This document shows positions 16,617 through 24,593 of a stretch of DNA of 64,000 bases, piece after piece. The notes under the pieces were generated by a model. It was given only the letters and a program-made list of their open reading frames with translations, made no database searches and was not told where the DNA came from. Where the stretch lies: positions 120,434-184,433 of the forward strand of contig JAZQDM010000126.1 in assembly GCA_045546775.1 (NCBI GenBank), read 5' to 3'. The translations under genes were made by a program, and so were the position numbers. This DNA comes from RGIG3002 sp045546775. Its GTDB lineage: Bacteria > Bacillota > Clostridia > Lachnospirales > Lachnospiraceae. Positions within the stretch are counted from its first letter, which is position 1. Each line of letters begins with the position of its first letter.

Positions 16617-17480
16617 ATGTTAGTTTCAGCAAAAGAAATGTTAGACAAAGCAAAAGCCGGACATTATGCGGTTGGCCAGTTCAACATCAACAACCTTGAG
16701 TGGACAAAAGCAATTTTGTTAACAGCACAGGAAAATAATTCTCCGGTAATTCTCGGTGTTTCCGAAGGTGCCGGCAAATACATGGGCGGATATGATGTAG
16801 TAGTTGGAATGGTTAACGGTTTAATCAAAGACCAGAATATCACTGTTCCGGTTGCTCTTCACTTAGACCACGGTAGCTACGAACACTGCTACAAATGCTT
16901 AGAAGCAGGATTTTCTTCTGTTATGTTTGACGGTTCTCATTTCTCAATCGAAGAGAACGTTGCAAAAACAAAAGAATTAGTTGCAGCAGCTCATGAAAAA
17001 GGATGCTCTATCGAAGCAGAAGTTGGTTCTATCGGTGGAGAAGAAGACGGTGTTGTAGGTGCAGGTGAATGTGCTGACCCGAACGAATGTAAAGAAATCG
17101 CTGATTTGGGCGTTGACTTCCTTGCAGCAGGTATCGGTAACATCCATGGTAAATACCCGGCTAACTGGCAGGGACTCAGCTTTGAAACTTTGGATGCAAT
17201 TCAGCAGTTAACAGGAGACCTTCCGTTAGTTCTTCACGGTGGAACAGGTATCCCGGCTGACATGATCAAAAAAGCAATCTCTTTAGGCGTTGCAAAAATC
17301 AACGTAAATACAGAATGCCAGATTGCATTTGCTGAAGCTACACGTCAATATATCGAAGCAGGAAAAGACTTAGAAGGAAAAGGATTCGATCCTCGTAAAC
17401 TTCTTGCTCCGGGTGCAGAAGCAATCAAAGCAACTGTAAAAGAAAAAATGGAATTATTCGGTTCTGTTGGAAAAGCATAA
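16617..17480 (+). CDS. fba: Class II fructose-1,6-bisphosphate aldolase
   Basis: A 287-residue zinc aldolase that splits fructose-1,6-bisphosphate into the two triose phosphates in glycolysis. The zinc and active-site regions are visible: ALHLDHGSYEHCYKCLEAGF, EAEVGSIGGEEDGV, ANIHG-like IGNIHGKYP and the phosphate-binding LHGGTGIP. Strong codon bias (CTT, GGT, GAA) fits high expression. GGAGGT precedes the ATG. It is a single-gene unit with a -10 at 16569 and a strong terminator at 17503. Confidence 0.96.
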   Translation: MLVSAKEMLDKAKAGHYAVGQFNINNLEWTKAILLTAQENNSPVILGVSEGAGKYMGGYDVVVGMVNGLIKDQNITVPVALHLDHGSYEHCYKCLEAGFSSVMFDGSHFSIEENVAKTKELVAAAHEKGCSIEAEVGSIGGEEDGVVGAGECADPNECKEIADLGVDFLAAGIGNIHGKYPANWQGLSFETLDAIQQLTGDLPLVLHGGTGIPADMIKKAISLGVAKINVNTECQIAFAEATRQYIEAGKDLEGKGFDPRKLLAPGAEAIKATVKEKMELFGSVGKA

Positions 17481-17502
17481 GAATTGCATAATACATGAAA
17501 AT

Positions 17503-17537
17503 AAATGGCACTGTGTCGTAGACACGGTGCCATTTTT
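17503..17537 (+). terminator. Terminator of fba
   Basis: A near-perfect 14-bp stem AATGGCACTGTGTC/GACACGGTGCCATT with a GTA loop and five T. Confidence 0.92.
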
Positions 17538-17700
17538 AGTTGCTATGAGTGTGAGCGGGGTGGTATTTCTCGGTTTGGGCTCCTGCGAATAAACTCGTAT
17601 TTTCTGAGTGCTTAGGAGGAAGGTGTCGCAAGTGACGTGACTGGCGTATACTCGACCTCCTGTCGCGGATATGATACAATAAATATACGAATTGTAAAAG
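17538..17700. other. Intergenic stretch with a possible structured element
   Basis: No gene is seen here. CTCCTGCGAATAA / ACTCG...TGAGT / AGGAG can fold into a hairpin near 17580-17622, and GGTGTCGC with GCGAC-like segments follows. The candidate promoter of the next gene, with TG-A-TACAAT as an extended -10 (17675-17680), lies at its end. I see no match elsewhere in the window. Confidence 0.35.
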
Positions 17701-17719
17701 AAACTGGGGAGAGTATCGC

Positions 17720-18091
17720 ATGACCAAACGATTGGTTTTAAATGTAATAATGATAGCGTGTTATTTTTTAAATCTATTGATACCGATGGCGATATTGGGC
17801 GGTATTGTTTGGTGTTCTTTTGTGTTAAAGTATGAAAAGCCACTATGGGATATGTTTCTTAGAACACGTTTAGAGGATGATAGACTTGCAAGCATAGTGC
17901 TTGTCTTTACGTGGATGGGTTTTGCATATATATCTCTTTTGGGTTTTGGGGTAAAGTGCATCGTTTTTGTATTATTCCAATGTTTCTTGCATTTGTTGTG
18001 GAAAAGAAGAAAAGAACATGAGTTAATAGACGACGTGAATTTGGTAGTAACATTTTTCTTGATAATTATTGCTTTAATATTTGTTAATTAA
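17720..18091 (+). CDS. Hypothetical membrane protein
   Basis: A 123-residue protein that I do not recognise, with three or four hydrophobic segments (about residues 6-30, 56-90 and 104-122) and short charged loops. GGGGA lies 7 bases before the ATG, and an extended -10 TACAAT lies 40 bases upstream, so it looks expressed. It converges with ppiB across a hairpin-rich 359-base gap. Its base composition is more AT-rich than its neighbours. No functional inference is possible from context. Confidence 0.55.
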   Translation: MTKRLVLNVIMIACYFLNLLIPMAILGGIVWCSFVLKYEKPLWDMFLRTRLEDDRLASIVLVFTWMGFAYISLLGFGVKCIVFVLFQCFLHLLWKRRKEHELIDDVNLVVTFFLIIIALIFVN

Positions 18092-18111
18092 AATACCAAA
18101 GATGTTTTTAA

Positions 18112-18218
18112 TTTTGTTGGCAAACTGCAAAACGCGTGAGCTTCCAAAAGCACTTAGAAAAACTTATATTTGAAGTAGTCGTTTGGAAGCTCATGCGTTT
18201 TACAGTAGCCAACAAATC
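18112..18218. repeat. Large imperfect inverted repeat (MITE-like)
   Basis: Two arms of about 35 bases (TTTGTTGGC..AAAACGCGTGAGCTTCC and its near complement) face each other around about 32 bases. Mismatches are few: CGCG against ATGC, and CAAACTGC against TACTGT. Such long arms exceed a normal terminator and look like a small inverted-repeat element or a bidirectional terminator. Confidence 0.65.
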
Positions 18219-18263
18219 AAAAAACTTCCCTCTAAAATAAAAAAAGCCCCTAAAAAGGGAGGA

Positions 18264-18291
18264 TGCCAAGTAAAGGGTCCTTTACTTGGCA
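18264..18291. terminator. Perfect 13-bp hairpin between convergent genes
   Basis: TGCCAAGTAAAGG, a 2-base loop GT, and its exact complement. It can form on both strands. It lacks a clear T-run on the + strand, so it may block transcription mechanically or stabilise 3' ends. Confidence 0.6.
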
Positions 18292-18333
18292 ATTATTATG
18301 AAAAAGTTATTTATTAAATCAATAAATTGTTAT

Positions 18334-18388
18334 TTGCTTATTCATTTATCTTATATATTGAGTATATAAAAGAGAAATGAATAAGCAA
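18334..18388. repeat. 14-bp perfect inverted repeat
   Basis: TTGCTTATTCATTT and its exact complement AAATGAATAAGCAA, 27 bases apart, in the same convergent gap. A smaller 7-bp hairpin ATTTATT/AATAAAT lies just upstream near 18310-18328. Confidence 0.65.
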
Positions 18389-18450
18389 TGTTTTTGAAAT
18401 TAAGTTTCTCTGAATGAAATGTAAACAAAATATGAACGTGTCAAATTGGA

Positions 18451-18972
18451 TTACATTTTTTCCGGTTCCGGATAAATTTCACCGAAAGTTTCTACGGTAA
18501 CGCTTTTCATAACCTGCGGTTCCATCGGACGGTCTGCATAGTTTGTCTGTGTTTCTGCGATTGCATTTACTACTTCCATTCCTTCGATTACCTTACCGAA
18601 TGCAGCGTATGCGCCGTCAAGGTGTGGAGAAGTTTTGTGCATGATAAAGAACTGGGAACCAGCAGAATCCGGATGCATGCTGCGTGCCATGGAAAGCACA
18701 CCTTCTGTATGTTTCAAGTTGTTTTCAAAGCCATTTTGTGCAAATTCACCTTTGATAGAATAGCCCGGGCCACCCATGCCTGAACCTTCCGGACATCCTC
18801 CCTGGATCATAAAGCCTTTGATGACTCTATGAAAAATAAGTCCGTCATAGTAATTTTTGTTAATTAAGCTGATAAAGTTATTTACGGAAGTCGGAGCGAT
18901 TTCAGGATACAATTCAGCCTTGATTACGTCTCCGTTTTCCATTGTAAATGTTACAATAGGATTTTGTGCCAT
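18451..18972 (-). CDS. Cyclophilin-type peptidyl-prolyl isomerase
   Basis: A 173-residue cytoplasmic cyclophilin that speeds cis-trans isomerisation of Xaa-Pro bonds in protein folding. The catalytic and substrate-groove residues are present: FHRVIKGFMIQGG (Arg and Gln), SMARSMHPDSAGSQFFI and HLDGAYAAFGKVIEGMEVV. No signal peptide is seen. AGAAAGGA precedes the start. It is oriented against the upstream hypothetical gene and diverges from the acetyltransferase at 19065. Confidence 0.95.
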   Translation of the reverse strand: MAQNPIVTFTMENGDVIKAELYPEIAPTSVNNFISLINKNYYDGLIFHRVIKGFMIQGGCPEGSGMGGPGYSIKGEFAQNGFENNLKHTEGVLSMARSMHPDSAGSQFFIMHKTSPHLDGAYAAFGKVIEGMEVVNAIAETQTNYADRPMEPQVMKSVTVETFGEIYPEPEKM

Positions 18973-19064
18973 AATAGTATTCCTTTCTGAATTTTTTTGG
19001 TAAAATATGTTTATTATTTTATAGGATAAGTGTAAGTTCGTAAAGGGAAAAAGTGTGAAATAAA

Positions 19065-19928
19065 ATGTTAAAAAAAGTAGTAGTGATTTTGCAAAATGTC
19101 ATATCACCGGAGGAACAAGAGCAGTTTCAAAATATGCTGGCCAGGGAAAAGGTGGAATGCGTGTGGTATTATGCCGGAGAGCCGATGGAAGAGGTGCCGG
19201 ATATTTTTGCGGAGGAAAAGAAAGAAAAACAGGATATTCTTTTTATCAGCAGTGTGCCGGAAATCTGTCGTTTGGCGGTACAGGGAAAATGCTCCTGCAT
19301 TGCTTATTTGGGGAATCACACAGAAGGTGAAAGTTTTGCAGGGATAAAATATGCGATAGAAAGTTTTGACGGAATAGATATTACTTATTTGGAGCGGATT
19401 TGCCGCAGATATGCCGGAAAGCCGTGGGAAATTTTGCAGACAAAGCGGTGCATTGTGCGGGAAACAACCGTGGAAGATGTGGATGCTTTTTACAAAATTT
19501 ATGCAGAACCGTCTATCACGGCGCATATGGAAGGCTTGTTTGAGGACCGGGAAAAAGAAATTGCGTATGTCAAAAATTATATCAAAAATATATATCATTT
19601 TTATGAGTATGGCCTGTGGACTGTTTTGGAAAAAGAGTCGGGAAACGTAATCGGACGAGCCGGCATTAGTTGGAGAGAAGAGACGCAGACAGTGGAAATC
19701 GGTTATGTTATCGCAGTGCCCTACCAGCAAAAAGGATATGCATACGAAGTGTGTGACGCAATTTCAAATTATGCAAAAGAAGAGTTGGAGTTGGAGGAAC
19801 TTTATGCCTACATTAAAGAAGAAAATGAGGCATCCATAAGGCTGTGCAAAAAACTCGGTTTTCAAAAGGGAGAAATGGTTCCCATTCGAAACAAATTTTA
19901 CAGATGTTTTAAGAGAGTATTAGATTAG
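19065..19928 (+). CDS. GNAT-family acetyltransferase with an N-terminal extra domain
   Basis: A 287-residue protein. Residues from about 125 to the end form a RimJ/RimL-like GNAT domain: an N-terminal CIVRETTVEDVDAFY, then GNVIGRAGISW, and the acetyl-CoA loop VPYQQKGYAYEVCDAI. The first 120 residues are a separate alpha/beta part (DILFISSVPEICRLAVQG) that looks like a HAD-like or Rossmann fold without clear catalytic residues. The substrate is unknown. The ribosome binding site before 19065 is weak (AAGGG is 17 bases away). Confidence 0.75.
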   Translation: MLKKVVVILQNVISPEEQEQFQNMLAREKVECVWYYAGEPMEEVPDIFAEEKKEKQDILFISSVPEICRLAVQGKCSCIAYLGNHTEGESFAGIKYAIESFDGIDITYLERICRRYAGKPWEILQTKRCIVRETTVEDVDAFYKIYAEPSITAHMEGLFEDREKEIAYVKNYIKNIYHFYEYGLWTVLEKESGNVIGRAGISWREETQTVEIGYVIAVPYQQKGYAYEVCDAISNYAKEELELEELYAYIKEENEASIRLCKKLGFQKGEMVPIRNKFYRCFKRVLD

Positions 19929-19957
19929 TTGCCCGTTTGGCTTACGTGTGTTACAAT
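19929..19957 (+). promoter_or_regulatory. Candidate promoter of manA
   Basis: TTGCCC (19929-19934), a 17-base spacer and TACAAT (19952-19957), 36 bases before the manA start. Confidence 0.5.
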
Positions 19958-19993
19958 AAGGGTTAATTGTTTACATGAAACGGAGGAAAATGA

Positions 19994-20935
19994 ATGTCGT
20001 TATTGTTTCTTGAGCCGGTTTTCAAACAGATGATTTGGGGCGGAAGCAGACTGGCAAAAGATTATGGATATACAATACCGGGTGATGACACAGGCGAATG
20101 CTGGGGGATCAGTGCACATAAAAAAGGTGTATGTACAGTAAAGAATGGTCCTTTCGCAGGCGAGAAATTGACGGATTTGTGGGAAAATCATCCGGAACTG
20201 TTTGGAGATATTGGTGGGGACAGATTTCCATTACTTGTAAAGATTATTGATGCAAACACGGATTTGAGTATACAGGTACACCCGGATGATGCGTATGCAA
20301 AAGCGCATGAAAGCGGAGATACCGGGAAAACAGAGTGTTGGTATATATTGGATTGTGTCAAAGATGCAACGTTAATCGTTGGACATAATGCGACAACGCG
20401 CGAAGAGCTTTGTGCAATGATTGAAGAGGGTAAGTGGTCACAGCTTCTTCGCGAAATTCCTATCAAAAAAGGAGATTTTATTCAGATTAATCCGGGAATG
20501 GTGCATGCCATCAAAGGTGGTATGCTGATTTTGGAAACGCAGCAAAACAGCGATTTGACATACCGGGTATACGATTATGACCGCATTACAAACGGACAAA
20601 AACGGGAACTTCATCTGCAAGAAAGTATGGAAGTAATTACCGTTCCTTCCGAAAATTTGGCAGACAGTTTATTTTCTACGCTTGATATGGAAGTGAATAA
20701 AATGAATGTTTTGCAAAAATGTGACAAATATGTCGTTTTCAAATTATGTGTTTCGGGAGAAACTACGGTTCAACAGGAATATCCGTTTTTGCTCATGAGC
20801 GTAGTAGAAGGAGAAGGCACATTGAACGGGCAAAACATAAAAAAAGGTGATCATTTTATTGTGCCTTGCGGATATGGTGAAATGAAACTGAAGGGTAATA
20901 TGGAAATTATCGCATCTACAGTAAAAGAAGTGTAG
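19994..20935 (+). CDS. manA: Class I mannose-6-phosphate isomerase
   Basis: A 313-residue zinc enzyme interconverting mannose-6-phosphate and fructose-6-phosphate. The cupin core shows the metal motif LSIQVHPDDAYA with KTECWYILD, a catalytic-site stretch INPGMVHAIKGGMLILETQQ and a C-terminal cupin half. Its length matches the short type of Firmicutes. GGAGG lies 9 bases before the ATG. It is probably transcribed alone or with the aminotransferase at 21002, 66 bases downstream. Confidence 0.93.
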   Translation: MSLLFLEPVFKQMIWGGSRLAKDYGYTIPGDDTGECWGISAHKKGVCTVKNGPFAGEKLTDLWENHPELFGDIGGDRFPLLVKIIDANTDLSIQVHPDDAYAKAHESGDTGKTECWYILDCVKDATLIVGHNATTREELCAMIEEGKWSQLLREIPIKKGDFIQINPGMVHAIKGGMLILETQQNSDLTYRVYDYDRITNGQKRELHLQESMEVITVPSENLADSLFSTLDMEVNKMNVLQKCDKYVVFKLCVSGETTVQQEYPFLLMSVVEGEGTLNGQNIKKGDHFIVPCGYGEMKLKGNMEIIASTVKEV

Positions 20936-21001
20936 AAAAGATCGAAAATAGAAACGAAATAAAAAAAAGAAAATAATACCATCAGAAAGGGGTATCACAA
21001 C

Positions 21002-22195
21002 ATGATTGCACAACAATATAAAGAAATGCTTAACGGAAAATCTGTCATCCGACAGCTTTCCGAATTTGCCACAGAGCGTGGAAAAGAAATAGGATATGAA
21101 AATGTATTTGATTACAGTCTCGGTAACCCGTCAGTACCGGCACCGGAAAAATTTGGGGAGACACTGATTCAATTATTGCAAAATGAAGACCCGATGACAC
21201 TTCACGGTTACAGCCAGAGTCTCGGTATTCCGGCAGTGCGTCAGGCGGTTGCGAATTCGTTAAACAAACGTTTTGGCATGGAATACAAAAAGGAACATAT
21301 TTTTATGACATCGGCTGCGGCAAGTGCCATTGCCCATGCAGTCCGCTGTGTGACTGTGCCGGGGGACGAAGTACTTACATTTGCACCGTTTTTCCCGGAG
21401 TACAATCCGTATATTAATTTGAGTGGTGCTACGTTAAAGATTGTGCCGGCCAATACGGAAAATTTCCAGATTAATTTTGAAGCATTTGAAAGCATGCTTA
21501 CGGAAAAAGTAATGGCAGTGCTTATCAATACGCCAAACAATCCTTCCGGCGTTGTGTACTCTACGGATACAATCCAAAAATTGGCTGCTTTGTTAAAAGA
21601 AAAATCCAAGCAGTACGGTCATGACATTTATTTGATTTCTGACGAACCGTACCGTGAAATTGTTTTTGCAGGCGTGGATGCACCGTTTGTATCCAAATAC
21701 TATGACAATACAATTATGTGCTATTCGTTCTCAAAATCATTGTCACTGCCGGGCGAAAGAATCGGTTATATCGCCGTAAATCCGGCTTGCAAAGATGCAG
21801 AAACGATTGTCAATATGTGTGGTCAGATTTCCAGAGGAATCGGTCATAACTGTCCGTCTTCCCTCATGCAGCTTGGTATCGTGGATATGCTGGAGGAAAC
21901 ATCGGATTTGTCTGTCTATGAGACAAATATGAATATTCTTTATAACGAGCTTGTGAGCTTAGGATTTACTTGTGTGAAGCCGGGCGGAACATTTTATATT
22001 TTCCCGAAGGCATTGGAAGAGGATGCAAAAGCATTTTGTGAGAAAGCATTAAAATACGATTTGATTTTGGTACCGGCAGACAGCTTCGGATGTCCGGGTT
22101 ATTTCCGCATGGCATATTGCATTGATACAGAAAAAGTAGAACGTTCTCTGGAGGCGCTTCGTCGCTTTGTACAAAATGAGTACGGTGTAAAATAG
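21002..22195 (+). CDS. PLP-dependent class I/II aminotransferase
   Basis: A 397-residue fold-type I aminotransferase. The PLP-lysine region reads CYSFSKSLSLPGERIGYIAV, with ISDEPYREI (the Asp/Tyr pair contacting PLP) and NTPNNPSGVVY upstream. The protein resembles aspartate or branched-chain-type aminotransferases, but substrate choice cannot be read from sequence. AAAGGGG precedes the start. It is the first of three genes (aminotransferase, patatin, uppP) in close + strand order. Confidence 0.9.
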   Translation: MIAQQYKEMLNGKSVIRQLSEFATERGKEIGYENVFDYSLGNPSVPAPEKFGETLIQLLQNEDPMTLHGYSQSLGIPAVRQAVANSLNKRFGMEYKKEHIFMTSAAASAIAHAVRCVTVPGDEVLTFAPFFPEYNPYINLSGATLKIVPANTENFQINFEAFESMLTEKVMAVLINTPNNPSGVVYSTDTIQKLAALLKEKSKQYGHDIYLISDEPYREIVFAGVDAPFVSKYYDNTIMCYSFSKSLSLPGERIGYIAVNPACKDAETIVNMCGQISRGIGHNCPSSLMQLGIVDMLEETSDLSVYETNMNILYNELVSLGFTCVKPGGTFYIFPKALEEDAKAFCEKALKYDLILVPADSFGCPGYFRMAYCIDTEKVERSLEALRRFVQNEYGVK

Positions 22196-22214
22196 TAAAA
22201 GTTTGGGAAAGTGT

Positions 22215-22249
22215 GCGGATGCACGGAAAAAGCGCGGATGCACGGAAAA
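22215..22249 (+). repeat. Short tandem duplication
   Basis: GCGGATGCACGGAAAA occurs twice with a 19-base period (22215 and 22234), just before the patatin gene. It probably arose by slippage and has no obvious role. Confidence 0.6.
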
Positions 22250-22258
22250 GAGGTAGAG

Positions 22259-23113
22259 ATGTTTAAGGCAGGATTAGTTCTGGAAGGCGGCGGAATGCGA
22301 GGCGTGTATACCGCCGGATTGTTGGATTTCTTTTTGGATAAAGGAATTGATTTTTCAAATGTGTACGGTGTATCCGCGGGTGCCATTGTGATGTGCAGCT
22401 ATTTGTCAAAGCAAAAAGAGCGTGCATACCGTATTTATACCGACTATATTGACAACAAAAATTATTGTAGCGTGTACAGTCTTTTGACGACCGGAGATCT
22501 GTTCAACGTCAACATGTGTTATGAGTTGATTCCGAATTATTTGGACCCGTTTGACAACGATACGTTCAAGCAATACGAAGGCAAGGCGTATGCGGTTGTC
22601 ACGAACATAAAAAGCGGCAAAGCAGAATATATTCGTATAAAAGACGGAATCGAGGATTTGGCGGCAGTCAGAGCGTCCGGCTCGCTCCCGCTTGTGTCCA
22701 GAAGTGTCAAAATCGGAGATGGTTTGTACTTGGATGGTGCGCTTGCGGATTCTATTCCGATTCGCAAATCCATTTTGGACGGTAACCGCAAAAATATTGT
22801 TGTGTTAACAAAAGAAGAAGGATTTGTAAGAGAGCCCTCTTCCTTCGCTACACTGGCACTTGCAAAGACGCGTTATGCGGTGTATCCAAAAGTATATGAA
22901 ACGATGCGCGACCGTCATTTGCAGTACAATACGACAATGGACTACTTAAAAGAGCGGGAAGAAAACGGGCAGGCATTTGTGTTCCGCCCTACAGACAGCT
23001 GTGGCGTAGGCAGAATCGAAAAAGATGTAACAAAGCTTCATGCACTGTATCGAGCAGGCTATGAAGACGGTGAAAAAAATTATGAAAGGATGTTAGAATA
23101 TTTAAATGATTGA
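22259..23113 (+). CDS. Patatin-like phospholipase (RssA-like)
   Basis: A 284-residue lipid acyl hydrolase of the patatin family. The oxyanion hole LEGGGMRGVYTAG, nucleophile elbow YGVSAGAIV and catalytic Asp motif YLDGALADSIP are complete, so an active Ser-Asp enzyme is likely. There is no signal peptide. The ATG at 22259 begins at the conserved MFKAGLVLEGGG, with GAGGTAG close upstream; an in-frame start at 22211 would read through the tandem repeat. The stop overlaps the uppP start by 8 bases, so translation is probably coupled. Confidence 0.88.
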   Translation: MFKAGLVLEGGGMRGVYTAGLLDFFLDKGIDFSNVYGVSAGAIVMCSYLSKQKERAYRIYTDYIDNKNYCSVYSLLTTGDLFNVNMCYELIPNYLDPFDNDTFKQYEGKAYAVVTNIKSGKAEYIRIKDGIEDLAAVRASGSLPLVSRSVKIGDGLYLDGALADSIPIRKSILDGNRKNIVVLTKEEGFVREPSSFATLALAKTRYAVYPKVYETMRDRHLQYNTTMDYLKEREENGQAFVFRPTDSCGVGRIEKDVTKLHALYRAGYEDGEKNYERMLEYLND

Positions 23114-23927
23114 GATTATAAAAGCGATTATTTTTGGTATTGTGGAAGGTATCACAGAATGGCTTCCGATTAGCAGTACCGGTCATATGATTTTGTTGGA
23201 TGAGTTTTTAAAATTGGATGTATCGCCGGAATTTTGGGAAATGTTTCTTGTAGTTATTCAGCTCGGTGCGATTCTTGCAGTTGTGCTTTTGTTCTGGAAA
23301 AAGATTTTCCCGTTCAAATTCAAAGAAAAGCCGGTTATCCAAAAGGACATTTTTACATTGTGGTTTAAAATCGTAGTCGGATGTGTGCCGGCTGCCGTAG
23401 TCGGTTTGCTTTTTGATGAAAAGCTGGAAGAACTTTTTTATAACCCGATATGTGTAGCGATTGCGTTAATCGTGTTTGGTATCGCATTTATCATCGTGGA
23501 AAACGGCAACAAAAACCGCAAGCCGGTTGTAACAGAGCTTAGTCAGCTGACTTACAAAACCGCAATGATTATCGGATTGTTCCAGTTGATTGCAGCGATT
23601 TTTCCGGGTACCTCCCGCTCCGGTGCAACCATTGTAGGTGCGCTTTTGATTGGTGTATCCAGAACCGTGGCAGCAGAATTTACCTTTTTTATGGCAATTC
23701 CGGTTATGCTCGGAGCAAGCTTACTGAAACTGCTAAAATTTGGTCTTGTATTTTCCGGCACGGAAGCAATGATTTTGCTGACAGGTCTTATCGTTGCCTT
23801 TGCAGTATCTGTTTTTGTCATCCGTTTCCTTATGGGTTACATCCAGAAACATGATTTCAAAGTGTTTGGATGGTACAGAATCGTACTTGGTATCGTTGTT
23901 TTAGCATATTTTTACTTGATTCGATAG
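23106..23927 (+). CDS. uppP: Undecaprenyl-diphosphate phosphatase
   Basis: A 273-residue polytopic membrane enzyme that dephosphorylates undecaprenyl diphosphate so the lipid carrier can be reused in cell wall synthesis. It has the two signature motifs EGITEWLPISSTGHMIL near the N-terminus and FPGTSRSGATIVGALLIGVS in the second half, with about eight membrane segments. The start overlaps the patatin stop (ATGATTGA). It gives bacitracin tolerance in many Firmicutes. Confidence 0.95.
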   Translation: MIEIIKAIIFGIVEGITEWLPISSTGHMILLDEFLKLDVSPEFWEMFLVVIQLGAILAVVLLFWKKIFPFKFKEKPVIQKDIFTLWFKIVVGCVPAAVVGLLFDEKLEELFYNPICVAIALIVFGIAFIIVENGNKNRKPVVTELSQLTYKTAMIIGLFQLIAAIFPGTSRSGATIVGALLIGVSRTVAAEFTFFMAIPVMLGASLLKLLKFGLVFSGTEAMILLTGLIVAFAVSVFVIRFLMGYIQKHDFKVFGWYRIVLGIVVLAYFYLIR

Positions 23928-23975
23928 AAAAAAGATAAATTTCATCAAAAAAATCAAACAAAACGTGACAAAATG

Positions 23976-24004
23976 TTGACAATCCGCCATTTACGCGGTA
24001 ATCT
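23976..24004 (+). promoter_or_regulatory. Promoter of the DUF6465 gene
   Basis: TTGACA (23976-23981), a 17-base spacer and TAATCT (23999-24004), with an 87-base leader that has a GC-rich inverted stretch (CCGCGTGTAGCGG). Confidence 0.7.
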
Positions 24005-24091
24005 AGGGGTGGTGGATTTATCACTGTAAAGAGTAACTTAGGAGTTGACGTTCCGCGTGTAGCGGCACGTGCAATGTGAAGGGAGAATATT

Positions 24092-24514
24092 ATGGCAACA
24101 ACAAAAGCAACAACAAAACCGACAGCGAAAGTTAAGGCAAAAGTTGAAGAAGCAAAAGCAGTTGAAGTAAAAGCAGAGCAGATGAAGCTCGATGTTGTAG
24201 AAGAAAAAGCAGCTGAAAAAGCAACAAAGAAAGCAGCTACAAAGAAAGCTACAACAGCTAAAAAAGAAACAGCTAAAAAAGCAACAACAAAAACAGCAGC
24301 TAAAAAAGAAGCTGTGAAAGCATCTGTAAACGTTCAGTTTGCAGGTAAATCTTACGGAACAGACGATCTTGTTAAAATTGCAAAAGATGTTTGGAAATAT
24401 GATTTGAAAAACAAAGTTGCAGATTTCAAGAGCGTTGACTTGTATGTAAAACCGGAAGAAAGCATGGTTTACTATGTAATTAACGGTGACGTTGCAGGAA
24501 GCTTCGAAATTTAA
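24092..24514 (+). CDS. DUF6465 family protein with a Lys/Ala/Thr-rich tail
   Basis: A 140-residue protein in two parts. The first 85 residues are almost only Lys, Ala, Thr, Glu and Val with repeated KKATT/KKA units, as in histone H1-like or AlgP-like tails. The last 60 residues form a compact domain (VNVQFAGKSYGTDDLVKIAK..VYYVINGDVAGSFEI) known from Lachnospiraceae proteins as DUF6465. A strong promoter, GGGAG ribosome binding site and terminator point to high expression as a single gene. A role in binding nucleic acid is suggested only by the basic tail. Confidence 0.8.
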   Translation: MATTKATTKPTAKVKAKVEEAKAVEVKAEQMKLDVVEEKAAEKATKKAATKKATTAKKETAKKATTKTAAKKEAVKASVNVQFAGKSYGTDDLVKIAKDVWKYDLKNKVADFKSVDLYVKPEESMVYYVINGDVAGSFEI

Positions 24515-24534
24515 TTTTAAAAAGATACATAAAG

Positions 24535-24575
24535 CCCGTTTGTTTTGTCCGAATGGATGAGGCAGACGGGTTTTT
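24535..24575 (+). terminator. Terminator of the DUF6465 gene
   Basis: A stem CCCGTTTG/CAGACGGG with a 20-base loop and five T. It lies 20 bases after the stop. Confidence 0.8.
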
Positions 24576-24593
24576 GCATTATGAGGAGAAACA

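Noticed and set aside
17538..17700. A riboswitch before the membrane protein at 17720
   Set aside because: Some pairing is possible, but no known riboswitch core is recognised and the promoter lies at the end of the stretch, after the structure.
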